Assembly: GCF_014356525.2 (NCBI RefSeq)
Contig: NC_052506.1
Coordinates: 23,016,707 to 23,080,706, forward strand
Direction of reading: 5' to 3'
DNA length: 64,000 nt
From: Nilaparvata lugens
Taxonomy: Eukaryota > Arthropoda > Insecta > Hemiptera > Delphacidae
Below, piece after piece: positions 35,801-48,000 of the stretch (position 1 is the first letter of the stretch; each line of letters starts with the position of its first letter). The notes beneath the pieces were generated by a model. The model had not been told where the DNA came from, did no database searches, and saw only the letters and a list, made by a program, of their open reading frames with translations. A program made the translations under genes and the position numbers.

Positions 35801-38800
35801 CCATACCCTATTTCAGTTCCAGGACTTCTACAGTATGTGTGTGTTACTATTATACAGTATGTTTCATTAATGATAGTGCGGTACACACCTGAACGGCTCT
35901 TGCATTGTGCATCCGGTTTCCCTGCACTTGCAGTAGGTATTTGGCGGGGAACGTGTCACTGTGATCGCCAAGCAGAGTGATCATGCGTCCCTTGAATATG
36001 GCGAGGAAGTGTGGAGGCTCCTTGCCTTGTACGACGCGCACCTGCGTTGCGACGCCTGCTAGCTTCTCGTCCTCGGCCACTGTGTGGAGCGCCAGCGCCG
36101 TCTGCTCTGTCACCGAAGAGTGGAGACCCTGTCGACCGAAACAGTTTTATTGCACAAAGAATGAAACATCATCAACTTACAATATTCATTAAAAAACACA
36201 AGATGATTATAACCAAAAAGGAAAGATACCATAAGATAAAATATCCCAAGGATGGCAACACCAATTTTAATCAGGTGCTGAATTTATAACATGAATCTCA
36301 CTAGAGTACCAGGAACTCTTATTGTACCAGAAGCCTTTTTTCAAATTGATGTGGATTTCTGAGCTTACTAATACTGTTTATGAATCATGAAGAAATAATT
36401 ATAATAAATTAGGTACCTAAATATTTTATCTCAATTATAATTACGAGTGAAGACCCTGTCGACCGAAACAGTTTTATTGCACAAAAAATAAAACATTTTC
36501 AACTTACAATATCCATTAAAAAAACACTACATGATTATAACCAATGAGAAAACATAGTATAAGAGATATCCCAAGGATAGCAACACCAATCAGGTGCTGA
36601 ATTTATAACATGAATCTCACTAGAGTATCAGGAACTCTTATTGTTCCAGAAGACGTGTACCAAATTGATATTCATTTCTGAGCTTACTACTGTTTATGTT
36701 ACTGATAGCCTACTAATGTTCATGATACTAATACTGTTTATGAACCATGAAGAAATAATTATAATGAATTACCTAAATATTTTATCCAAATTATAATTAA
36801 AAATTACACATTTGTAACTAATTGAAAAATATATTCTCTTGACAAATAAAATTTACTACGATCGATCATTATCAACAAGAGTGAACAATTCATATTATGT
36901 CACATTGAAAGTGGTGAAAATATGAAACTGGCAACAATGTGGTCCTATCATTTCAACTGATTTTATAACGTGAAATATATTTTATATAGTAGAACTGTAT
37001 AGTAAACAGTATGAGAGTATAGTAAAATGTATAGCAAACAGTACCGTATAGTAAACTGTCTATTTTATATAGACACTGACCAGCCAATAGTAGAGAACAT
37101 GCGACTGACGGCTAACCGCCGAGTAGGTGTAGTGTACGAGATAGCAGTCGCCGCCGTAGAAGACGCCATGCTGTGAAGGAGGCGTGGCCACAAGCTGTGA
37201 TTGGTGCACACGCCACACCTGCAGCTGACCGCTGCCGTCGTCCACCAATTGCGTCTCGGCTGCCAGACTGGGCGTGGCATGCAGGGAGGCGGCGTCTAGT
37301 TTCGTTGCAACTGGCTTCGGTTTGTTGTTGTTCACTGACGGTGCAAAAAACATTTATATAAAGATATATTCACATTTTAATTGAATAGACTTGACATATT
37401 GTCGAAAAATCCACTCTATTTTAATAAAAATTAATATAAATTATTCTAATAAATTTCATATTTCAATATGAAGAAGAGGAAGAGTGTCTAAAAGGAGGTC
37501 AACTTAAAATTACTTTGATTAACATTGGTGCTGCTATCCTTGTCTATCATACCACAAAACAAGATAGCACTACCCTTCTCTACCTCCGCAACGTTACCAA
37601 AGAATTGGCAATACTGTTCTTCTATCTTTTTTCACTGCCATTTTAATTAACGTAGACTTCACTATAAATATAATAAAGTATTAAGAATCTTATTTGATAT
37701 AACATTTCACAAAAAAGCAATAAGCATAGTAAACATATTGAATATTTAAAAACATAATAATATTATGTAGTATATAAAATAATAGTAGTAGCCTATATTA
37801 TACAACTTAAATCACTTCAGATGGCTTGAATCACTTCAGACGGATTAAATCATGAGTTTACTGATTTAGTAGATTTTGAGTTGGGTGAGAAGTAAGTGGA
37901 GGAGGATAAGGAGGTGAAGGAGGAGGAGGAGGAGTGGGGTTGATATAAACGTTGATAATAGGAAATATTCAACTGAAAATAGTCATAAACGCTGATAATA
38001 GAGAATAGTCAACTGAAAATAGTTATAAACGTTGGTAATAGAAAATAGTGTTATAAACGTTGATAATAGAAAATAGTTATAAACGTTGATAATAGAAAAT
38101 AGTTAACTGAAAATAGTTATAAACGTTGATGAACTGACCAGAATTAGTGCGATTGAAGAGGGGTTTGGCAGGTGTGTCCTTGTCTTGCCAGTTGAGGAAG
38201 AGGGCTTTGAACTCAGTGGGCTCCGCATGCTCGACCACGCGGCTGACAGGGGTGTGGTTGGGGTACTGCTTCTTCTTCACAAAGCCGGTTGCATTCCGCA
38301 TCGCCTCTACACGCTCCTTGGGCGACGCCTTCCTGCCCACCCACACCCAGATGCCTAGGGCGCCATTGTCGATTATGAACGAGTCCTGCAAACAATCATT
38401 TAGGTCTAAACATAACAATATTGCAAAGAAAAAACAGGTGCTAGCCCAAAACTTCTTCTCTTCCTGAATTGAATTTAATTAAGTTAATAATAGAACAATT
38501 GATTTTCAAGTATCCCAAAAAAACAATCTAAACCATACATTCCTACAGTCTGATTATAATTCTCAGAATAGAGATTTCTGAATTCTTCGTTATTGATTAA
38601 TTTTTCAAGTACCACTTACTTATACAACGATACATCAACAATATAGGCCTAAGCAATATTTGAGGCTCAGTTTCTTGGAAACTACTTATTGAATCTGTTA
38701 TGATATTATTGTTGGCAGTGAATAATGGCGGCCAAAATAAACATCAGTTGTTAGCAAGATTTGTGTTGAATTTAAAACAAACCCAACAGAGTCAATAGAT

Positions 38801-41800
38801 TATCTTTGGATAAACTGATCTGTATTTATGTTCTCTATCCATCTATGTTGATCGTTTATCTGAATTCATCAACTATCAGTGCATAAATAAACAATTGAAT
38901 TGAACAATAATCAAGCAATCTTAATGATAAAACACGGAATGTGGAATTTTATGATCGAATCATTTAAACTTCTAACGTAGAGCCTATCAATATTTAAATT
39001 TATTGTATTTTAGTGGAAATTAGTGAAGGTTAAACAACCGACTTTCTCGATTTTTCAATAGACAAGTAGTTGGGCCAACTTATGTGTATACTATAGTGAG
39101 GTCTGTCCACGTTATAATTAATGGCAGTGTTTGATTTGCAATGGTATTGCTATCCTTGTCTATAATTCAACAAAGCTGATAGCGCTATCTCTTTCTTGCT
39201 TTGCTCTGTTGCTAGATCGTCTTTTAACAATGATGAATGAATAATTAATTAACAAAATATCTCATCTTAATTATGAAAATTCATCATGTAATTATTGAAA
39301 AATATAATTTCTTGCTTAATAAAATATAATTGATTGTTTTAAACGAGAATGAACAGTTATTATTACATCAATAAACCTGTATCAGCTACCTTCTATAGAA
39401 GGAATTGACAAGACAGAGGATCGGCAACGTTGTTCTCCCATCTTTCTCCACTGCGATTATAACGTGGTCCTCACAACAGGCATAAAGTATTATTTTATGC
39501 ATTGATCTTACATTGGAGTTCAAGTCGGAGTGGTAGAGCGGGCCCGACTTGATCTCGACCACCTTGTAGGTGCCGTCCTCGTCGCTGCAACGATACAGTC
39601 GCAGCGCGGCGCGCGCAAACCGCTCTGAGCCGCAGTCGTCGCCGGCTGCGACCGCTCTGGCCACGCGACTGCGCGCCGCTGCACTAAGGTCCAGGTAGAC
39701 GCCTAGCAGCAGGCGCTCCGAGTCGGGCAACTGCGTCTCGGCGCCGTCGTCCACAAACACTATGGACACCGCGTGGTGTTCGTCGCGCAGTTGCACGGCC
39801 ACCTGAAGCACAACAAATCACATGTCAAATATTAGAAAGAGACGACAAAGACAAGAAAAGGAGAAGGAAATGAAGAAGAAGAAGAAGAAAATTGATTGAT
39901 TGGTTGGTTGGTTGGTTGATTGGCTGGTTGGTTGGATGGATAGTTGGTTGGTTGGTTGGATGGATGGATGGTTGGTTGGTTGGCTGATTGATTGGTTGAT
40001 TGATCGATTGATTGATTGATTGATTAAGGAGGAAAAGAAAAAGGGAAGAGGGGGAGAGGAAAATGGAGAAGAAAGAAAAAGAAAAAAGTAATGGAAAAAG
40101 AAAGGAGAAGGGAATTAGTGAAAAGAAGAGGGAGGAGGGTAAAAGAAAAGGGAAAGGAGAAGAAAAGGGAAGAGGGGAAAAGGAAAAGGGAAAGGGGGAA
40201 GAGAAAAGGGAAAAGGGAAAAGAGGAAAAAGGGGAAAGAGAAAACAGGAAAAAAGAAGAAGGAAAAGGTGTAATGTGAAAGGGGAAGGATGAATGTGAGA
40301 GGGAAAATATGAAAGAGGGATGAGGAAAATGGATAAGAGAAAAAGGGAATAGAAAAAGGGAAAGAGAAAGATAAAAAAGGTAAGGAGAAAGGGAAAGGGG
40401 AAATGTGAAAGAGGGAAGAGGTGAATATAAAGGAAAAGGAAATTATGTACAAATTGCTGATAAGTACTCGTATATTAGTTGAATTAAAACTTCTTCCGAC
40501 TTGGAGGGAGTAGGGAGAAAATTAGCGATACAGCGGTGGTGATGTTGCCCTGCTAGAGCGGAAGGCGTTACTGTAGTCTTTACTGAGTGTTCAACACCTC
40601 ATGATGCGCATACCCAGTTTCCTCTCTGAAAGCACTGCATCGACTGAGCCTGTTTTGACAATCAACAACTCGAAAAGTACGCTAATCTCTATGACTATTC
40701 ATCACTTGGCTGAACTGGTTTACCATCTCCCTGCATATCTCTACTCCATATATCCCTCTAATTCGGAAGATGTTTTAATTCTTACCTTAGTGGCAAGCAG
40801 CTTCTCCATGCTGTTAGCGTGGCTGCCGATCCAGACGAAGATGACGTCACTGGTGTCGATGATGAAGACGTCGCCGTGGTTGAAGTGCGCCCAATCAATA
40901 GCGGGCATTTGGCGCACCAGCGGAGTGCGGCGGCCTTTTACGCGGAACAGGCGCGGCTCGAACGTGGCCGTGACGTGGTAAAGGCCTGAGCTCACGCCAC
41001 CTTTCAACAGTCTGCAAACAATGGCCCCATTATACTGTCATAATATTATGTACAATTCCCACTTATATCACACGTGGAAGAAAAATGGACATACACCAAC
41101 TTCACCCCGCGGTCAAAGGTAGTGGATCATTGCTCCTACACACAAGTACATTTTGTACGTGTTGACGTCATTACTGCTTGTCACATTTTGTCCCACTCTC
41201 ACTCTGTCAAAGTAATAACTTTATTACTCTCTCCGATAACCATCTTCGTTATTATGAACATTCATATTCGATTAGCACAAATTCTTTTGAATCCAATTCT
41301 AAACATGTTCTAGAGATCTTTGTTTTTTTTAAAGCGTCATTACACAGTCATATATGTGCCATTACACACAAATACATTACAAATTACATTACATTACATT
41401 ACAAATCATAGATATCAAAAGAACTTCTAACAAGCATTTGATTCTCTGTTAAACATCACATCATACAGTATTTTATTAAATAAACAATAAAATATATTCA
41501 TAATCTTTTCGAATAATACCAACATTCCAATTTAAAAGCAAGAACCTAAACTCCCTTGCCTACCTATTCACCTTTGAAATATAATTAAGCAAAACCTTTT
41601 ATGTTATGCTCATCTAATCATATAAAAAATAAAAAGGGTCGGATAAAAATGATCTAGACACCAATAGACTTTCTCGTTATTTTGATATGAAATTCTTCCT
41701 TATTACGACATAACATCCCATAATTCTGTGAAAAGTGATATTCAAAAGAAAAACATTTGTTTATGATGTTTTCAGTTGAAAAAAATTCCATTATAATCCT

Positions 41801-42011
41801 TTAACCCTTGACTTTTTCAGCACTACTGTAATAATCGGGGATGACAATCCCCGACTCAATATTTATAATTATTTTCTTCTTATTTATTAATATTTCTAAT
41901 TTTAATTAAATTTTTATGGGCCGGTTTCCGAGCTCGGGATTTAGCTAAGTCCTAGACTTTAAACAGCTGGTGTCAGAAAATTGGCTTTCCAAAACGGGGC
42001 GTAGTCGCAGC

Positions 42012-42047
<36 letters not shown>

Positions 42048-45000
42048 GTTTGTTTCTGTCCATAATGTGAACCACATTGGATGGGCACAGATAGACAAGT
42101 CATTAATAATGAAAGAAAAAGCATGCACTCAAGGCAAGAGCAGACATCAAGTAAAATACCGCTCCAAAGCAGCACTTTCACAACTGAAAAACTCATTCAG
42201 CGCATAAAACTGGTGATCCTCAAGGAACAGCCTCAACTTTCTCCTCAGGCTTGCCAGTGGCAGAGTCCCCGCTGTAATGGGTAGCTTGTTGATGATCTTT
42301 CCCACCATGTAAGCCAAACTAACTTGAGTTCTTCCAAGCCTGCAATACGGGAGGTCGAGCCTATTCCTATTACGGTATTATGCCCATGGACATCACCCCT
42401 TGTAGGCAGGACACCCACCTCCCCAACTGCCCCAATCACAGACCTGAAAATGAAGAGGCCAACCACAGTCAAAATACGCTGCTTAACAAAGAGTGGCCTA
42501 CAAGGGGCTAGGTATCCAGCACCACACAGAATTCTCACAGCCTTTTTTTGTAGCAGCAAGACAGCCCCCACCTCAGCAGCTCCACCCCAGAGTGTGATGC
42601 CATATGACATCACACTGTGGAAGAACGCATGGTAGCTCATACGGAGATATGCCTCGGGAACACAGCTCTTCAGGCTCCTCAGCAGAAACAGGACTCTGTT
42701 CAACCTGCAGCAGACACTCTGTATATGCTCCCTCCAAGAAAGTTTCCTATCAAGATGGAAGCCCAAGAGCTTTACAGGAGGGAACTCATACTGCATCCCA
42801 TTCCTAAGGCTGAAGACAATGGTTTGTGTCTTTTCACTGTTTAAGGCAAACCGGTTAGCAGCAAACCAGTCGGCAGCTGCCCCTCTGGATGCATTCATCA
42901 AGTCCTGGACCTCATGCATATTCCTGCCAACATCCATGATAGAGGTGTCATTGGCGTAGCATACAACCATCCTATGATCTGAAAGGGCAACATCATTGAT
43001 CATAATCAGAAACAGAAGGGGTCCCAGCACAGATCCCTGGGGCACCCCATAACTCAGGGCTCTAACCCGTGAGAGCCCACCACCTGCCTGAACAGCCTGC
43101 CTGCGTCCACCCAAGTATAAGCGCAGAAGCTGGAGAGGGCCACCAACCACACCATAGAGAATCAACTTAGACAGCAAGATTTCATGATCCAGGGTGTCAA
43201 AAGCCTTGCTGAGATCACATAGCATCAGCCCAGCAAGGCTCCCCCCTTCAAAACTATCACATATCCCTTTAATTATACATTTGACAGCGCCCACTGTCAA
43301 CCGTCCAGCCCTGAACCCAAATTGATTGTCAGCAAACAGACCATTCAGCTCACAGAACTCATACAATTGGCCAGCTATTATGATCTCAAATATTTTTGAC
43401 AGAACTGGCAAAATTGAGACTGGTCTATAGTTGTTAGGATCCAGGCGAGAACCCTTCTTATAAATTGGTACAACCCTTGCCAACTTCAACTCATCTGGGA
43501 ATACATTCTGAGCTAGACACTCATTTATACATTGAGTCAAAGGGATCAATATAAACTTAATGATACATTTTAAGAAATTACTTGACATACAATAAATGTC
43601 CTTGCTTGCCGAACACTTGAGGCCCATGGTGATTTGCAGGACATCCTCGCATGTGACACTGTGCCACACCAGTGTAGCTGTGGGTGGCTGCCGAACCCAC
43701 ATAAGATGACACACAGGCAGTGCCACTGATGCAGCCATCCCTTGAACTGGTGATGTTGGTGTTGGCAAAGGGGCTGTTACTGATGCCGATGTCGATGATG
43801 ATGATGCTGTCAATGAGGATGCCATCAATGATGATGCCGGAGACGATGATGGTGCTGTCAACAATGCTGGATCCGGTAAAGAGGCTGTCACTGGTCCCGA
43901 TGTTGATGATGATGATGCCGCTGACGATGACAATGTTAATGATGACGCTGCTGATGATGATGCCACCGATGATGGTGCCATCAGTGATGCTGGAGTTGAT
44001 GATGGTGTTGTCAGAGATGCTGGTGCCGGTGAAGAGGCTGTCACTGGCACTGATGTTAATGATGATTCTGGTGTCAATGATGGTGCTGTCAGCGATTCTG
44101 CTGTTGCTGGCAAGGTCACAGGTGATGTCATCCTTGCTGCTATTTGCTCAACAGAACCAATCCAGTGGTTGTTGAGAACATCTGGAGAGAGCGGAACTTC
44201 CCTTGGCACAGAAGACCGCAGCTCATCATGAATGACATTCCATGCTGCCAGACATCTGTTTGGTGCTCTACTAATACGATCAGCATTGTATGATAGCTTG
44301 GCTCTCTCAGCCTCCAGCCTGTAATGATCTCTCAGATCAGTATAGATCAACTTTGAAAGCCTTGAGCCATCAACTCTGTATCTCTCATGAGCAATGAGAA
44401 CAATATCCCTAAGATTCAACAGTTCTCTACTTATCCATGGTGATGCCTTTCTTCTTTTGCTCCTAAAGTTAATAAGTGGGAAGCACTGATTGAACATTCC
44501 CAGAAAGTAATCAAAGAATGCTGTGAAGTTGGATTCTGCATCCACATGCTGAAAGAGCATCAGCCAGTTCACATCTCTCAGTTCATCACAAAACATTCTA
44601 ACTTTGTTCTCTGTAATCAATCTTGTTTTAGTACAAACAGACAACTGGTTAGGCCCACTTGCTATACTATTATTTGCCCTGGAGATGGGAATCACCATAC
44701 ACTTGATTGCCTCATGATCACCCAACTCATAATGCACCACACTTGACCATAAATTATCATTCAGTCTTAGACTGGAGGCAACATTGTCAAGGCAAGCATC
44801 CAGTCTAGTAGGTTGATGGATTGTCAGATATAGATTCAGAGATCTTAACAGATTCTGAAAGTCACGTGTTTTATTGTTACTCAGTAATACATTGATGTTG
44901 AAGTCCCCCCCCCCCCAACTATAAATTCAAATCCTGGGTTAAGCCTCTTAAGCATAATAATCATATCCTCCAAGGCCTGAAAGAAGCCACCCAGATTGCC

Positions 45001-48000
45001 TGATGGTGGACGATACACTACAATTATGTACATCTTGACATGCCCCAAAGTCACACATGCAAACTCATGCTCACCTTCCAAGCAGAAATGTTCAACATTA
45101 ACACATGCAGCATTCAAATTATATTTTACAAAAATTGCAACACCTCCATTCCTCTGAGCAACACGAGAAAACCCAGCAGCCAGAGCAAACTCATTTATCC
45201 TAATCATCTCAAGGTCACATTTTCTCAACCAATGTTCTGAGAAGCACAACAAATCATACATCTCACTCTGCATTATCGCTTCTATCTCATGCAGCTTATT
45301 ACTAAGGCATTGTACATTACAGAAAAGCAATAAGAGTCTATTATTCACTGCAGAGACTGGCACCGACTGCACTGACATCCCTATTTCATCTGGCTCCCCC
45401 TGGGTCTCATGAATAAAAAACGCCTCAGAGTAATATTCTTTGGCCACAATGAAGGCTCTGTAATTTTTTCACGATGATTGAAATCAATACCCAACTTGAA
45501 ACTATCATAAGCACCCTTTGAGTTTAGCTTTTCCACCAATATATCAAGCTGAGGGAAAGTTGATGCCAGAAATGATTCAACATCTGTCACAGAAGTTCCT
45601 TTTTTGATTTTGCCCAAATGGAACCAGGCCTTTTTTTCACCAGATAGAAGCTCTGAGCCAATCAAACCTGAGCCTATAATGAGTTTGTGATCAAATTTGC
45701 GATTAGGCTTATTAACTTTCTTTGCTTGCCTTCTACCTGTCAATAGTTTCCAGTCATTTTCTTTCTCCTTAAAGATATACTTGAACTTTCACTATCTGCA
45801 TGCAAATGAGTACTAACCTGATGTTCAGTCCTATTGCTCGTTTCAAAAGCTTCAGTATTTGTTTGATTTTTACTCTGATTATTGGAAATCACGAATCTAT
45901 TGTTATCAACAGTCAAGTCTGAGTTTGCTATTTTTTCGAACTTCTCCACTTTAGACTTCACAGATTTCTTCAAATTATAACAGTAGTCGTAGTTTTTATT
46001 TTCTCATTTCTATAATTATTGGAAACGTTTTTCCTTGACGAAATTAGACATTCCTAAATTATTCAAAATAGCTGAAACTTTACACTATTTTCTCTTTATT
46101 TTTTTTTGTGTTCAATTTTCTAGTTTTTCGAAATTTAATTCAAACGTGACTATGACAATGACTGCGACTACGCCCCGTTTTGGAAAACCAATTTTCTGAC
46201 TCCAGCTGTTTAAAGTCTAGGACTTAGCTAAATCCCGATCTCGGAAACCGGCCCTAAAAGTTGCAGATTTAGTCAATATGACAATGCTGCTAGTTTCTCG
46301 GATGGATAGCCAAGTTTCCACTTATATTATACAGGCTATAGAATCGGGTTGGATTTATATGAATGTGCCGCCCGATTTGAGACGACATCAGCTCTACAAC
46401 ATTGATTTCCTGACATTTTGCTTGAAAGGCTAGGTAGTACTCTACCTAATTCCATTGGCGAAATAGGACTTGAAGCGAGGCGACTCGCTGCCTTGCACCT
46501 CCCTGTGTTGGACGGGTGACCCGGCAAGGTAGTCGTCCAGCTCCACTGTCTTGTAGGCGGCCACAGCTGACTCGTCCTGGCTCGTCGCCTCGCCCAGCCA
46601 GAAGTGGATGTGCGTCTCCAGGGGGCCAGCAACATCCACACTCTACACAACCAACCAAGCAATCGTAAACAACCAGCAACCAACAAAAAGAACGAGGAGG
46701 AGCATTGAAGGAAGAGGAATATAAAGAGAAAGGGGAAGAAGAGGAAATTTGTCAAAGCCTCCAATTTATTTTATTGATCCAGCAATAAACACCAAAAAAA
46801 TTCTTTTAACAAGGAAGCCGATTTTAGAGGTTGCTTCATAATAATATATAGTCAAAGAATTGATGATAACTCAGTAGAGGACTATTGCAAAGGGAAATAT
46901 AAAATAATAAATCAAAATACCTTGATGAAAAATAGCTTGGAGATTGTATTTTCAAAATTTCATTTATTTATTAGCTACCAATTTGGAATGAATCTCCCCC
47001 AAGATTTCAACTCTAAACGCTCATATTTCAAAAAGTAAAAATGATGAAAACTAAAAACGTTTTCCTTGGAAATTTGTTTCATTTGTGTAACTTCATAGTA
47101 TCCAAATCGAAATACTTTGAAAAATGTCAGGAGTAAAAACACTCTATAAGCGTGATGCTCAGGCTTAATATCGACCATCTCATAAATATATCGATAGGCT
47201 ACTCACTTTGATCCCTGGGCCAACGAATTGACCCGGCGCTGAGGCAGCATAGATGATGTACGAGTCACCTTCGAAAAATGTTCCATATTGATCTTTAGGA
47301 ACTGGAACGATTGCTAGGTTCTGGAAAAATAAATTTTATGGAATAAAGTATAATTATTTTGATCGAAATATTTCAAATGGTAAAAAGTAAATTCGTATGG
47401 CTTTTGTTGGTGGGGAGTCCCTTGCGGGAAGGTCCCACCGCCTGAATATATAATTTAAGCCGTCAATGGGCCTTACGACTGTCATACTTCTGCCGGGACC
47501 GACAGTTTAACGTGCCCATCCAATAAAACGGGAGTTAACTGGTTAAAAAACTTTTGGTATTAAGAGGGTTTGAACACGGGGAAGAAGAGGGTTTCGCATG
47601 GTGAGTATAGGCTAAAGCAGAAAGTTCAATCATTTGATTGATTTACTGGAAGCTAAAAATAATACTTTTAATGTTCTAGTCAAGTACTGTCTTAGTACAG
47701 TTATATTAGCCTCTCCTAGAACTAGCAGTAGCCTACAAGTATCAATAAAATAGGTACTAAACTACACTAGTGTAATGATACAATTGAGAACACTTTCAAC
47801 ATGAACTTTTCAACAATAATATGACTTCCACAATAAATATAATATGATTTGTTGCGTGTAGATACGGTATGACGAGTTGGATTTGAACAAACTGGAAAAT
47901 CTGACAAGTTTTATGGAGAGATCAATATTATCAGTAACGAAAATTCTAGTTCTCCATTTCCATATTATGTTTTTTCCATATTAGAATTTGAATTATAAAT

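Larger units (their letters stand above)
42011..46161 (-). mobile_element. Non-LTR retrotransposon (LINE) with ORF1 and APE-RT ORF2
   Basis: The element reads on the minus strand: ORF1 remnants (45973-45381), then an endonuclease-reverse transcriptase ORF2 (45447-42245), then a 3' tail of about ten TAA units (42015-42047). The 5' end lies next to the inverted-repeat arm at 46162. Tail and domain order fit an APE-type LINE; a CR1/Jockey/I-like group is my best placement, with I-type suggested only by the TAA tail. It is in a villin intron, same orientation as villin. Both ORFs are broken, so this copy is inactive. Confidence 0.85.
41918..46254. repeat. Inverted-repeat (MITE-like) arms flanking the LINE
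   Basis: Left arm 41918-42010 begins GGGCCGGTTTCCGAGCTCGG and ends GGGGCGTAGTCGCAG. Right arm 46162-46254 is its inverse, from CTGCGACTACGCCCCG to CCGAGATCGGG-type CGGAAACCGGCCC. The arms are about 90 bp with few mismatches. The LINE lies exactly between them, so it most likely inserted into the middle of a small foldback element. Confidence 0.75.

Noticed and set aside
40024..40452. Long open frames on both strands in the purine tract
   Set aside because: They result from absence of stop codons in purine-only DNA and encode only Lys/Glu/Gly/Arg or Ser/Phe/Pro runs.
43720..44175. Plus-strand frame of 151 codons rich in Met and Leu
   Set aside because: It is the antisense of the triplet-repeat linker of the LINE ORF2.
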